Of a stretch of 64,000 nt of DNA, positions 9,085 through 18,825 are shown in pieces. The position numbers and the translations under genes are program-made. How positions within the stretch are numbered: the stretch's first letter is position 1; the number at the start of each line of letters is the position of its first letter. Below the pieces are notes generated by a model. That model was given only the letters and a program-made list of their open reading frames with translations, was not told the origin of the DNA and did no database searches. The DNA is from CAZVGZ01 sp964627605 (GTDB lineage Bacteria; Latescibacterota; MWCZ01; CAZVGZ01): assembly GCA_964627605.1 (NCBI GenBank), contig CAZVGZ010000001.1:124001-188000 (forward strand), read 5' to 3'.

Positions 9085-10239
9085 TCATACGATGCGCGTC
9101 GCGCTGTTGGAGGGCTGCCCAAACCGCTTGAAACCGTAGAAGAGTAGAGCACCGAGGAGGAGCCCGATGAGGAAGCCATGGGGCAGTGCGAGGGCTATCA
9201 CGCCCACCAAGAGTGCGATCATCATGTTTCTTGCGGAGTCGGCTTGATCGCGGACGAAAGTGAGGAGGGTCAACGCCTCAAACAGTAGGACGACGCCCAA
9301 GATGGGCAGCGGGAAGACTTTTATAACTTCGTGAAGCGGACTAGCGAAGAAGAGCCCCAACAGAAGGTAAAAAGCGCCGTATATGACCACCGACCCGCCT
9401 GTACGAGCTCCAAAAGTATGGTGCCCAGCAAGGCCGCCGCAGCCGTGGCATACCGGTATGCCTCCAAAAAACGGCGCGATTAGATTCACGACGGAGTAGG
9501 TTAGACCGAGTTTGCGAATACCGATGCGTCGCTGAGGGAAAAGGTCGGTCACGGTCTGGTCGGTGGCTATCAGTGAGTTGGAGATCGACAGCGGGATCTG
9601 CGGCAGTGCCAAGACCACGAAGCCGGTCAGAATACTGTCCAGCGATGGATGTTGGAAGCTGGGGAGTGATATACCGAAGCCGTCGATGATCAGGCCGAAA
9701 TCGATCCCGGAGGCCACTGCGACTACACCTCCGAGAAAAATTATCAGCAGCCCCGCTGGGAAACGCCGATTGCCCCACAGAACGAGCATGATCGCCATCC
9801 CTGCCGCAGCAAGCGGGTAACCTGTCCAACCCATGGATGGGATGTAGTCTTTGAGCGCCAACGACGCCAGCTTGAGCCCAAGACCGAACTGAATGCCACG
9901 AACAACGCAGCGCGGTATCCATTTTGCCAGTAGCGTGAGACCGCCTGACAGGCTCAGGACGAGTATCGAAAAACCGACAGCCACACCTGCTCCCCAAAGC
10001 AGATCGCCTCTCAACTGCTGGGTGATGACAAGCACCGCCATCGCCTTGAGCGGCTGCATCGGCATCGGCAGACCGTATATAAGGCCTGTGAGAATCTGAA
10101 GAATACCGAATACAAAAAACAGGCTGCCGCTATCCAGTCCTGCGGCCAAAACGATGCCGACAATCAGCGGCAAGTCGGTACCTATGTCGCCAAAACTGCC
10201 TGCTAACTCGTTGCGATCAAACCGTATGCGAGATTTCAT
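9085..10239 (-). CDS. MOT1-type molybdate (sulfate-like) transporter
   Basis: 384 aa with about ten hydrophobic segments. The N-terminal signature GSFGDIGTDLPL, then GLIYGLPMPMQPLKAMAV and a later ALPQIPLSISNSLIA and GGIPVCHGCGGLAG, match the MOT1 / putative sulfate-molybdate transporter family of the SulP superfamily, lacking a STAS domain. It should import molybdate across the inner membrane. The gene stands alone on the minus strand among decayed genes. ATG 10239 has only a weak RBS. Confidence 0.85.
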   Translation of the reverse strand: MKSRIRFDRNELAGSFGDIGTDLPLIVGIVLAAGLDSGSLFFVFGILQILTGLIYGLPMPMQPLKAMAVLVITQQLRGDLLWGAGVAVGFSILVLSLSGGLTLLAKWIPRCVVRGIQFGLGLKLASLALKDYIPSMGWTGYPLAAAGMAIMLVLWGNRRFPAGLLIIFLGGVVAVASGIDFGLIIDGFGISLPSFQHPSLDSILTGFVVLALPQIPLSISNSLIATDQTVTDLFPQRRIGIRKLGLTYSVVNLIAPFFGGIPVCHGCGGLAGHHTFGARTGGSVVIYGAFYLLLGLFFASPLHEVIKVFPLPILGVVLLFEALTLLTFVRDQADSARNMMIALLVGVIALALPHGFLIGLLLGALLFYGFKRFGQPSNSATRIV

Positions 10240-10302
10240 ATAGATGGGTGGATAAGAGTTGGGGTTTTGGCGGCACCAAAGTGCAGAGGAAGCCTGCGCG
10301 GT

Positions 10303-10881
10303 CTACTTAAGGAAGCGGAAAGAGGTCATAATAGACGCGATCTCCTTTTTGCGGCGGGGAAACGCATCATCCGGGGTGATAACAAAAATTATGTAATTCT
10401 GAGTTCCCCGTTGAAAGAAAGCATACGATGTTGTCGACCCCGCTTGACTGACCGTCCACTCCAGCCAACTCTTTTCGCCGACAGACTTCGGGGTCAACGA
10501 AAGTTTATTGATGGGTCCCACCTGGATCAGGAAACTTTTGATTAGAGTTTGGTAGTCTTCATTCGACATCTCTATCCCACCGTCGGCCAGTGTGATATAC
10601 GCTGAGAGGAGACACGAAATATTGAAAGCCGCAAAAATCTGCGTGTCGTCCCGCCCAAATCCAAACTCCTCACCGATCGCCACTAGCTCCGCTTCTGTCG
10701 TAAAATAGAACCAGCCCGTTGGGTCACGAAAACGAAGCTAGATTTTGTAAGTCCAGTTGGCGTATCTGCCTTCGGTGACGTTGCTGTTACCAGGTGGCTG
10801 CATGAGGCTCGAAGTTGCGCCCCCAATTGCGGCGTAGAACTACATCGCGATGGCGAACGCGAGAATCGTACATCGTCTCAA
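10303..10881 (-). pseudogene. Secreted protein gene interrupted by two TAG codons
   Basis: An AGGAGG at 10888-10893 precedes TTG 10881, which opens a signal-peptide-like stretch (RRCTILAFAIAM). The frame is stopped by TAG at 10842-10840, resumes through MQPPGNSNVTEGRYANWTYK, is stopped again by TAG at 10740-10738, then runs uninterrupted to 10303 and ends MTSFRFLK. Downstream of the second stop GTG 10683 could give a 126-aa product without signal. The family was not recognised. The perfect RBS and signal show it was once a working secreted-protein gene. Confidence 0.55.
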
Positions 10882-11176
10882 GTCGCACCTCCTGGACAGA
10901 AGTTTGTGAGAACTATCGATTTGGTGCTGGCCTGCTATAGCTTTTGCTGTTCCACGCCAGCAGCTTACTGAAACTACCGCTTTGTGTCAAGCCGCCGTTT
11001 GGACATCGAATCCGTGAAATGCCGGTCTAGCGTCGGGCTCGGTATGGGCGCCACATCTGCTGATTACACTGCGCCGCAGGCACGCGATGGCCTTGCCCAT
11101 GGCCACACAGATATTAGGTTCTTTTGTAGTGGCTAGACGGCTCATCCAAGCAGATGGCCTGATAACGGAGAGGCAC

Positions 11177-12115
11177 ATGGGCGAATCAACGAACCTCAGT
11201 CGCGTCGAACTCACGAATCAGGTCGAGCAGGTCGCTAACCAAAACGGGGCTGCCCTGGTCGGTTTTGCGCCGATCTCCCGCTTTGACAATGCGTCGACGG
11301 AACTGCATCCAAGCACGATTTTCCCCAGCGTCAAAACCGTCATTGCTCTCGCGATACTGCAGCCCAGAGGCGTGCTGAAAGCGGTGGAGGACGGCACCTA
11401 CTGGCAGGCGTAAAACTGCGACTCGTACTGGCTGCTTAACGAGGTGAAAGCGCCTCTAATGCTCCGTGAGGTCACCATGTTTCTCGAAGAGTATGGGCAC
11501 ACGAGCGTTCCGGTCCACAATCCGTTCCATCCGCACTCTGGGCGGCAGTTAAGAGACGACCAACCCGATGGCCCTGATGGAATGATCTCCCTTCGCCTCG
11601 TCGGCGTTGCGGCTGGATTGGGAGAGTTGGGGATGTCCAAGGTTTTTCTAACGCCGCAGTTTGGCCCCAGGCAGAGAATGTTTGCGGTGTTCACCGATGC
11701 CGAGTTGGAGCCAACACCAATATTCACCGGCAGCGTCTGTGACGAGTGCGGGATCTGCTCAAAAAAGTGCGAAGCCGAAGCGATTGGAACAGAGAGGACC
11801 GTCAAGCTTGAGATTGAGGATCACACGTTCAGTCACGCGCCACTCGACTGTGATGCGTGCCTAGTGGTCCATCAGGGAATGGATAGACGCTATTCTCCAT
11901 TCTGGAATGGTAGCGAGAAGGAAGGCGACAAGCCCAGCTATAACTCCTGGACACACAACAGGTTCAACCAATTAGCGATATGCGTTGGGCGAGGGTGCAT
12001 CAGGGCGTGTCTGGACCATCTCGAAAAGACCGGGCGCATTGAGAAACGATTCAAAACGCCGTTTATCGAAGGCAACCGATGGAAGCTGAATGAACCACCA
12101 GAACCCATCGAGTAG
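11177..12115 (+). pseudogene. QueG/reductive-dehalogenase-like ferredoxin-type oxidoreductase, nonsense-interrupted
   Basis: ATG 11177 after GGAGAGG starts a 312-codon frame with a single in-frame TAA at 11411-11413, in the segment TYWQA-stop-NCDSYW. The C-terminal part has CDECGICSKKCEAEAIG, a ferredoxin-like cysteine cluster, and further cysteines (LDCDAC, CVGRGCIRAC). The architecture resembles epoxyqueuosine-reductase-like iron-sulfur proteins. One base change from a tyrosine codon (TAC or TAT to TAA) explains the break. The fragment after the stop (ATG 11459 or nearby) lacks the cofactor-binding N-terminus. Confidence 0.6.
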
Positions 12116-12216
12116 TGGTCGAAATGGTTAGGCGCACACCGCACGGCAATCTGCTGTATGTCAGGTGTCGTAGGTGGGCTTAGGCAGAGTGGATCGCATA
12201 GTGTGTGGAGCGTCCG

Positions 12217-12531
12217 ATGAAACGCCGCATAGCCCAACTTCAAGCCCGCTCGCGTGCGGCCTCTAGCCAGGCGCAAAAACCGAAGCAGGCCGATGGTATA
12301 GTCAGAATAAGCCGCGAAACAAAAGGGCGAAAGGGCAAAGGTGTCACCCTCATTACCGGCGTTCCACTGAACGACAGCGCGCTAAAAGACCTCGCCAAAC
12401 AATTGAAACAGCGCTGCGGGTCGGGAGGCACTGTCAAAGAACGCATTATTGAGATTCAGGGCGACCACCGAGACGCTCTTGTCGAACAACTCTCAGAGAT
12501 GGGGTACACCGTCAAAAGATCCTGTGGCTGA
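12217..12531 (+). CDS. SUI1/eIF1-family translation factor (YciH-like)
   Basis: 104 aa. A basic N-terminal tail is followed by the SUI1 fold: RKGKGVTLITGVPL, then a helix LKDLAKQLKQRCGSGGTVK and IIEIQGDHRDALVEQLSEMGY. The family helps start-site fidelity in translation; the bacterial homologue YciH is poorly understood and possibly a stress factor. ATG 12217 has GGAG seven bases before it; the in-frame GTG 12205 has none, so 12217 is preferred. Confidence 0.85.
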   Translation: MKRRIAQLQARSRAASSQAQKPKQADGIVRISRETKGRKGKGVTLITGVPLNDSALKDLAKQLKQRCGSGGTVKERIIEIQGDHRDALVEQLSEMGYTVKRSCG

Positions 12532-12732
12532 TCCGATATGGAAATTTTGAGCGACGGACAGACAGCACGACGCCAAGGCTTTGATGCGATGCTCAGCATT
12601 CCCATCGCGGTGCGAGCTTCCCCACAAAGGTCTTGATCAAAACAGATCCAAACGACAGCGGACATATTGCCCCAACAACAGGTTCGATTAGGCGGGTAGG
12701 GAAACCCGCTATGAAAACTGGAGGCAACCAGT

Positions 12733-14442
12733 ATGTACGAGTACGAAAAATTCCTACCTGGCCTCGTCGCCACTACGCTTTCGTTCTACCCGCGGCAGGT
12801 GCGCGACCCCAATCGCAGAGATAACGGAGCATTTATTGCCGACATCTACGGTTGCGCGGCGGCAGACCACGCATCCAATGCAGGAATGCTTGCTTGCGCT
12901 TGTATTGCGTTTATGGCCGACGGCTCGAATCTACAAGGAGACGACGAGCTGTATAGCCGCATTCTGGACTCCATTGATTTTCAGAGGCGATGGCAGCGTC
13001 CGAGCGGGCTTGTCGACCTGATCCAGATCGACTGGGACGATCCAGCGACAACCGGGTTCACGGTGAACCAGCTCGGTCCTGTGGTGAATGTGGCACGACG
13101 GCTGTCAGACGGTGCCGACGGAGAGCGGTGCAGCATCATCGCAAGCGAACTTGGGGAGTACGTCAGAACAGCATCAGCAGGGATGGTCGGCGGCGGATTT
13201 CACACTCCAAACCACAGGTGGGTGATATGCTCTGCGGTGGCACACGGGATGGCGCTCTACCCAGAGATAGATGGGCTGGGCTACGTTGAAAGCATTTTGG
13301 CTGAAACCATCGATATGAACGCCGACGGAGAGTATTCAGAGCGCAGCTCAGGTTGGTAAGACGCTGTCTGTAACTCGTCGCTTCGGTCTATGGCAGACCA
13401 TCTAGGCCGCCTGGAACTGCTTGATTACGTAAGACGCAGCCTGGACATGGCTCTAGCGCTTATGCATCCAGACTTCAGTGTTGTCACCAGCTTTTCCAGG
13501 CGCGGGGATAGCGCGGCGCGAGTCGTGCCACATCTGCTCGCGGAATCGTTCTTCGACATGTCGCAACGTGACCTGAACGGGGTCTATGCTACTGTCGCGG
13601 ACACGCTCGTTGAAGACGGCTATGACAGAGAGCTGTCGTTGGCATTCATCATGCCGTTTTTGACGAAATCTGAATACCTGACGCAGCAGGTGACTCGCGA
13701 ACCGATCCCTGAGTCGATTAATGTCGCCTTCCAGGATTCGCGAGTATGGCGATTGCGTGAAGGAGTCCTTTCGGCAACAGCCGCAGCAGGCAGCACCAAT
13801 CCGCTGGCGGTTCGCTATGGCGATGCGGAACTCACATCGGTGAGGGTCTGCGGATCTTATTACAACTCTGGACAGTTCTCAGCCGACGTTTTTGAGCCCG
13901 TCCTCAGTGCAGGTGGGGACGTGACCGGTGTTCGGCTATTCCATAAAGGTGAACTGCGGATGCTTAGGTGCAACGACCTGCCTCTCGGTAGGTCTGTGCC
14001 TTGGGGGGTTGAGGCTTTCAACGCGGCAAACAAAGTGCGCGACCATGTCTTCCTGCCGCCAATCGATGTGTCGCTGGACATCGACAGAGCAGACAGCGGC
14101 TTCGATCTGCGCGTTCGCACAGAGTGCGAGATGGACAGGATCACTTTCCAGATCGAGTTCTGTTTCCGTGGTCCTGGACAGTGGGAGAACGACGGGCAGG
14201 TGATCGGCGTAACGGATGGACAGACCGCGATCCTGAAAAAGGGATACGGTCTGTTTCACACAGACAGCTACGGCTTTCGCATCGGCCCTGGCGCGGAGGC
14301 GCACCGAATGTGGCAGATGCGTGCTGCGCAAGCAGGTCCAGGGTTCCGGGTGTTAATCACCCTGGAAGCGCCGGTGGATCACCGCTTCGATATCTCCTAC
14401 GGCGTATGGTCCATTGCGATGAATGAGCTTATTACGGTGTGA
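12733..14442 (+). pseudogene. Heparinase/alginate-lyase-like helical-beta protein, nonsense-interrupted
   Basis: ATG 12733 follows GGAGG. A 570-codon frame is broken only by TAA 13357-13359, in SERSSGW-stop-DAVCN. Related alpha-toroid lyases have tyrosine at about this point (ERS..Y), one base away. The N-terminal ~210 residues are helical (toroid-like) and the remainder beta-rich, ending DHRFDISYGVWSIAMNE. No catalytic assignment is certain; similarity to the heparinase II/III fold is by pattern only. The fragment after the stop has an ATG at 13390 but no good RBS. Confidence 0.5.
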
Positions 14443-14702
14443 GTAATCTGGTGCCAAAAAACGGTCTCAATCTGCTCGATTCAGTTCGTCGGGGCGATAG
14501 GAAAAACGGGGTCTTTCTGAGTCCTTTGCCTTACCGCACCAAGACCTGATTGGGATCGCCACATATCTGGTGTAAATAGGGCGCTCGTGCCAGCTCTCGT
14601 GTCTCGATGATGGAAATCGCCGACACCGTTTCCTCCCATTTTTCTGAAGCCAACTTTACTGCCTTTTCCAGCCGACGACCTAGTGGACCCGGCTCGATCA
14701 AC

Positions 14703-15599
14703 CTAACCAAACCGACCAAATCTCCGAATACATATAACGTTTCGGAGCATAAACACCGCCTTCCATTTTTGAGCTGCCTCTTCCCATGCATCTGAAAACT
14801 GGTCACTCCACGACCAGGTGAGAGCCCACGTCCCCTTCTCCAACCGCTCTATCTCGTAGTCGAGGTTGGCCGAAAGTGCAGCGGACAAGAAGTCGGTGAA
14901 AGGAGATTCAGGAGAGCTGACCACGTCCAAGGGCATAAGCACGTACCGATGCCACTCTGACGAATTTTTGGACACCCGTTCGTCAATCGCCGATTTCAGC
15001 TTCTGCACAATTTTTCGCCGCATCTCGTCGGGCAACCCTCTGGACTCTGACAACCGCAGATAACACAGCAGATCCATGTCATCGTCAAGTTGCTCAAGAT
15101 GGGACATGACTCAACTGTCGAGATCACTCAGAAGGTCTGAAGGCACCAGATTGGAGTAGTCGTGGAAATAGCCAACGATCTCCGCACAGGGGTTGGTATG
15201 GTTCGCTGACAGATCATCCCCGCCATATTTCCACCACGGAGCATGGGGAGCATCGCTGACGTTGGGCGGAATAGAAGGCCATGCTTTCTACCTAAAGTCA
15301 TAAGTTTCAAGAAGGTAGGAGATTGCGCCTGTCACTAGTGGATGGCTCTCAGGAGCGCCAAGCCTCCGAAGGATTTGTAGACCGACGGTCGTGGCGATTA
15401 CGGACGAATCGGTGAGACGGATATCCGGTTCCAGCCCATGACCGAATCCACCGTCGTCATTTTGGAATGCAGCTAGTTCTTGATAGACCGACTCCAACGC
15501 GTGGCCACACATATGGTGGTGGTAGAGTGTTCTATACAGCGGGTGCGCCTGGTCGGCGAAAAAACCCTGTACCGTCGCCCGCCCCGACTTCGAAAGCAA
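14703..15599 (-). pseudogene. Prenyltransferase/squalene-cyclase-like toroid protein with TAG and TGA
   Basis: The minus frame begins near TTG 15599 and shows FQNDDGGFGHGLEPDIRLTD, the QxxDGGFG repeat of toroid (terpene-cyclase/prenyltransferase) folds. TAG at 15290-15288 interrupts it; the same frame continues WPSIPPNVSDAPHAPWWKYG, then TGA at 15117-15115 interrupts again, and it goes on to a natural-looking end FGRFG at 14703. All three parts are in one frame, so this is point-mutation decay rather than rearrangement. Start codon uncertain. About 299 codons. Confidence 0.55.
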
Positions 15600-15611
15600 T
15601 TTCCTTATCGA

Positions 15612-15976
15612 TCCCCTTTAGTGGATGACTGATTTTACACGGTGTCTAACGAGGAAATAGCCGTACTATTACTGGTATACAATCGGTAAGCAGCCAGCGG
15701 TGGATTACGACATCGCTCAATCGTGTTCGGCACCCTCCTGGATCTCGCCTAACTTGACGTGGACACCCATATCAGAACCGCATGGTGCGGGTTTCGTCCT
15801 CCATAAATTCGCTCTGTCGCGATGGTTCGATGGACTTAACGCCACCTTTGCCGGGTCACCAAAAGCGGTATGTTTACCCGCGTAGATTCTAACAGCCGAT
15901 GGCAGTAGGGGATGGGCAATGGGTTTTCCCTCAGCCACAGTTTACAGCGACACGAAGATTTGGGGAGGATCAGACG
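15612..15976 (+). other. Intergenic stretch without a recognisable gene
   Basis: No open frame here shows family-like sequence; short frames on both strands (15700-15885 plus, 15717-15938 minus) have no good RBS and look random. A GGGGAGG at 15962-15968 serves the small frame starting 15977. Confidence 0.4.
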
Positions 15977-16054
15977 ATGATTGAGTTGAAAAACGGCTTG
16001 AAACTCGCTGTCGTCCATACAGGGGAGCGACTCATGCGAAAGGATAGCTGGTGA
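15977..16054 (+). CDS. 25-residue leader-like frame coupled to phosphoesterase
   Basis: ATG 15977 has a strong GGGGAGG nine bases upstream and reads MIELKNGLKLAVVHTGERL before ending MRKDSW. Its TGA (16052-16054) overlaps the GTG start of the phosphoesterase, the classic arrangement for translational coupling. It may be a real micro-protein, a coupling leader or the fossil N-terminus of a lost gene. Not recognised. Confidence 0.3.
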   Translation: MIELKNGLKLAVVHTGERLMRKDSW

Positions 16055-17073
16055 CAATCCAAGAGGTTCCTCATGATGGCGCGTATTTAGGCAGCAAAGG
16101 TGAGCGGAACACATTTCATTTTGCGGTAATGAGCGACACCCACACTCACCGCACTGCCGACCCCGCAGAACAGTCTGAGACGCTCAACCGGATCATCTAC
16201 GAGCTAAACCTGCTTCGTCCCGATTTCGTGCTCCACGCCGGAGACCTTATCAGGGGCTATACGGACGATGAAAACCGGCTTCGACTCGAACACCAAGGTG
16301 TACTCGACGCCTTTTCGCAGCTTGAAATGCCGTTTTTCCCAGCGTTGGGGAATCACGACGTCCGAGAAGAGGTGTCCGCGCAGGTGTGGGCCGAATTTTG
16401 GGGAGGTCGTTGGTACTCGTTCGACTATGGTGACTGCCACTTCGTGATGCTTGATGCGGAGATGGACAAGGACAACGAGACAATATCCGGCGACCAGCTT
16501 GAATGGCTTCGGTCCGACCTGGCGGAGTACGCTGCGAGAAAGCGTGTCTTCGTGACTCTCCATCGCCCCTGGTGGTACGACTATCCACTGCATTTGGGGG
16601 ATTGGAAGGAGCCAGGTGGGCGCAACGACTGGAACGGAGTCGTCGACCCGGTCCTGCGTGAACAGGATCTCGCCGCCGTTTTCTGCGGACACAGGCATGT
16701 GTTCGAGGTGAACTACCGCCAGGAAGTACCTCACATCGTGGCAGGTGGTGCTGGAGGCGACATCAAGGTCAGCCCGGAGTTCGGTGGCATGTCGCATTAC
16801 ATTTGGGCCAGCGTCGGACCTGATCGATTCACCTGGTCCGTCGTCGTCCCTGGACAGGTTCTTGATCCAGACTGCGCGGTCGAGCACGAGCGGATCGTCT
16901 CAGAAAGGCCGATACTCATCAGCTCAATCGATTTCACCGAAAAAATGCCGTGGACGCTTCACAGCTCAGCCGCTAGAAACGGATGGCATCACGAGCTGGA
17001 GACAGCGACTGTACCGCTTTCACCTATTCAACGTTTTTTTGGACGCATCGCGAGACTGTTTGGTGGGGCCTGA
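16051..17073 (+). CDS. Calcineurin-like metallophosphoesterase
   Basis: 340 aa with all five metal-site blocks: MSDTHTH (D-x-H), HAGDL, GNHD, LHRPWW and GHRH. The fold spans roughly residues 25-235 and is followed by a ~100-residue beta-rich tail. No signal peptide is visible, so a cytosolic phosphodiesterase or phosphatase is likely. Substrate unknown. GTG 16051 overlaps the stop of the preceding small frame. The gene converges on rubrerythrin, with a hairpin between them. Confidence 0.85.
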   Translation: MTIQEVPHDGAYLGSKGERNTFHFAVMSDTHTHRTADPAEQSETLNRIIYELNLLRPDFVLHAGDLIRGYTDDENRLRLEHQGVLDAFSQLEMPFFPALGNHDVREEVSAQVWAEFWGGRWYSFDYGDCHFVMLDAEMDKDNETISGDQLEWLRSDLAEYAARKRVFVTLHRPWWYDYPLHLGDWKEPGGRNDWNGVVDPVLREQDLAAVFCGHRHVFEVNYRQEVPHIVAGGAGGDIKVSPEFGGMSHYIWASVGPDRFTWSVVVPGQVLDPDCAVEHERIVSERPILISSIDFTEKMPWTLHSSAARNGWHHELETATVPLSPIQRFFGRIARLFGGA

Positions 17074-17191
17074 TAGTCTGGTAATGGAACCGCGCAGGGG
17101 AGTTAAGGAAGCTGTTACGACGGCGTTGGGAGTGCGGCCTAATAAGCTTTTTGAGATTCAGCTATGGGTGAGCAACACATCGGTATATAAG

Positions 17192-17236
17192 ACAGGTCAG
17201 ACCGACGGTAAGAAATGAGACGTCGATCCGACCTGT
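17192..17236. terminator. Hairpin between convergent genes
   Basis: ACAGGTC at 17192-17198 pairs with GACCTGT at 17230-17236, with an inner CGACG/CGTCG stem. It lies between the phosphoesterase (+) and rubrerythrin (-) stops. No long U-tract, so factor-independent strength is unclear. Confidence 0.45.
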
Positions 17237-17252
17237 TTGATCCTGATTGCGC

Positions 17253-17774
17253 TTAGACATCCAGACTGGCAGGCTCGAAATATTGACGATCGTGCATGCA
17301 GCACAGGCATTTTTTCGGTGGCTCTTTGCCCTCGTGGATGTGACCACAGACGCCACATTTCCATTTGATAGGGGTGTCCCTCTTAAACACTGCGCCCGAT
17401 TCCAAAAGATCAAGTAGAGCCTGATATCGGTCGCGGTGATGGGCCTCCACGGCGGCTATCTGACGAAACAGGACAGCGCTCGCCCGGTTGCCTTCCTTGT
17501 CCGCGTCCTCAGCCATCTGCGGATACATTTCGGTGGTCTCAAAATTCTCCCCGTCGATGGCAGCCTGAAGATTGGCGGCGGTGTCGCCTATCCCGTTCAG
17601 TCGCTTGAGGTGGTCTTTGGCGTGGCGCCTCTCGTTATCGGCTGTCTCTTCAAAAATCTTGGCGATGTAGTGATACCCCTCTTCCCGCGCAACCTGGGCG
17701 AAAAAGGTATACTTGTTGCGGGCCTGTGATTCGCCTGCAAATGCATCCTGGTGATTCTCCTCGGTGGTCGCCAT
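17253..17774 (-). CDS. rbr: Rubrerythrin
   Basis: 173 aa. The N-terminal four-helix ferritin-like domain carries the di-iron motifs ESQARNKY, EETADNERRHA, EMAE-type EDADKEGN and EAHHRDRY, in the order expected for the two EExxH-like pairs. The C-terminal rubredoxin-like domain has CGVC and CLCC, four cysteines for one iron. The protein reduces peroxide in the cytoplasm. GAGGAG lies seven bases before ATG 17774; longer starts to 17918 lack any RBS. It stands alone. Confidence 0.92.
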   Translation of the reverse strand: MATTEENHQDAFAGESQARNKYTFFAQVAREEGYHYIAKIFEETADNERRHAKDHLKRLNGIGDTAANLQAAIDGENFETTEMYPQMAEDADKEGNRASAVLFRQIAAVEAHHRDRYQALLDLLESGAVFKRDTPIKWKCGVCGHIHEGKEPPKKCLCCMHDRQYFEPASLDV

Positions 17775-17825
17775 GTCTCGCTCCTCATCAGTTGTAGCTG
17801 GTAAAACCCCTTTGGCTCGTGAAAA

Positions 17826-17852
17826 TGTATACACACACAAAGGAGCGATCAA
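17826..17852 (-). promoter_or_regulatory. Possible rubrerythrin promoter
   Basis: On the minus strand TTGATC (17852-17847) is followed 15 bases later by TATACA (17831-17826), about 52 bases upstream of the start codon. The spacer is short for sigma-70. Confidence 0.3.
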
Positions 17853-17997
17853 TGAGGTGTGTGCACAGATCAATCGGATTTTCCGAAGAATTGATAGAAA
17901 ATGGGGATGGCGTTTCAAGACTTTGGGTGCGGCCCAAAGCAGTTAACATTTGACATGGGTAGGAAATGACGATGGAAGTCACGCAACCAATGCAGCG

Positions 17998-18023
17998 AAA
18001 AAAAGGCCCGCTCATGACGGGCT
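17998..18023 (-). terminator. Rho-independent terminator of the small secreted-peptide gene
   Basis: On the minus strand GCCCG and CGGGC (18022-18006) form a stem with a seven-base loop, directly followed by a run of seven T (18004-17998). The loop contains the TGA stop codon of the 54-codon gene, so the transcript ends right behind its coding region. Confidence 0.75.
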
Positions 18024-18176
18024 GTGGGGTGTTATTTGGGGTGTGTTGTTGTTTTTCGAAGGTGATTTCGTCGGCAGTTTGGCGTTTGAGTCTGCCGATG
18101 TCAGCACAAGAGCTGAAACGCCGACAAATACGGTCAAACGGGGTGTTCCTGAATTACCAAAGATGCGACGAATCAT
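18012..18176 (-). CDS. 54-residue secreted peptide
   Basis: ATG 18176 is preceded seven bases away by GGAGGAG (18190-18184). The product starts MIRRIFGNSG and continues with a hydrophobic core LTVFVGVSALVLTSA and a predicted cleavage near DSNAK. The mature tail of ~25 residues is rich in Lys, Asn, Pro, Thr and Ser. The stop lies inside the terminator loop. RBS, signal peptide and dedicated terminator together make it a convincing monocistronic gene that is easily missed. Function unknown; a secreted peptide is a fair description, no lipobox cysteine is present. Confidence 0.6.
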   Translation of the reverse strand: MIRRIFGNSGTPRLTVFVGVSALVLTSADSNAKLPTKSPSKNNNTPQITPHSPS

Positions 18177-18669
18177 CGTATCACTCCTCCGTGATTGGTA
18201 GTCGTCGGCGTTGGTTTACCCGCTCGCAACTGGCGTGCTACATAGCGCGACAAGCCCGTTTTCGGCAGACTCAATCAATTTAGCTGGCAGTCGCTAAAGC
18301 TAGATTGAGTGGGAGTCGGAAAGGATATTTATGACGAGCAATCATTTATTGAGGAGAAGTGACCCAACCTCCAAAGAAACAGGTTCGGTGACTGTTTCAA
18401 ATTGAGAACGGCGATCATACTGTATCTATATGAGGCGGTGTCGACAGTGACGTTGCGACCAAACCAGGTCAGATTTGGACCACCCAGCCCGCCTCTATAT
18501 GGCACCACACGGCTCCGTCCCCTGAAATCACCAAAAAAAGGGTCCGAAGAATCGGCGACAATTGGCGTTGGAGAGGTTTGCCGTTATCCTAATAACTGGC
18601 CACCCCAAGGCCGAACACACGCTGTGGAGCGTTTGCGATATGACGGCCATACCGCAGAGAAGGCCGGGG
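18177..18669. other. Intergenic stretch before SRP RNA
   Basis: Contains the RBS of the minus-strand peptide gene (18184-18190) and a long inverted repeat (18269-18310). A 24-codon frame (ATG about 18331, AAAGGA upstream) could be translated but shows nothing recognisable. No tRNA-like cloverleaf was found. Confidence 0.4.
18269..18310. repeat. Inverted repeat with two-part stem
   Basis: ACTCAAT (18269-18275) pairs with ATTGAGT (18304-18310), and an inner TAGCT pairs with AGCTA. No U-tract follows on either strand, so it may be an operator or RNA structure rather than a terminator. Confidence 0.4.
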
Positions 18670-18795
18670 GGTAGGCGGTGACCAGAATCCGTGCAACGGA
18701 CGGCGGCTGAACCCCGTCAGGACCGGAAGGTAGCAGCGGTAAGCATGTCAACCGTGTGCCGCGGTTCATTCTGGTCACCGCTCGCCTCCCGCTTT
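18670..18795 (+). ncRNA. ffs: Bacterial small SRP RNA (4.5S-type)
   Basis: The arms GCGGTGACCAGAAT (18677-18690) and its exact complement (about 18768-18781) close a long hairpin. At its tip lies GTCAGGACCGGAAGG then TAGCAGC, the almost invariant Ffh-binding loop with the GGAA tetraloop, and the 3' arm contains GTGTGCCG as in 4.5S RNA. CTTTT follows. It directs Ffh-bound ribosomes to the membrane. Position just upstream of dnaX is common in bacteria. Exact ends are estimated. Confidence 0.92.
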
Positions 18796-18825
18796 TAGTT
18801 GGAAATTCTCGTAGGGGAGCGACCC

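Noticed and set aside
323..13360. Reassignment of TAG/TAA to glutamine or tyrosine
   Set aside because: TAG and TAA end many core genes normally and a TGA is also involved, so nonsense mutations fit better than recoding.
14531..14700. Minus-strand frame after the squalene-cyclase-like pseudogene
   Set aside because: Short, no recognisable family and no good RBS.
15700..15938. Two opposing short frames
   Set aside because: Random-looking sequence with no RBS.
18402..18674. Open frame running into the SRP RNA
   Set aside because: Overlaps the RNA gene and has no RBS or family match.
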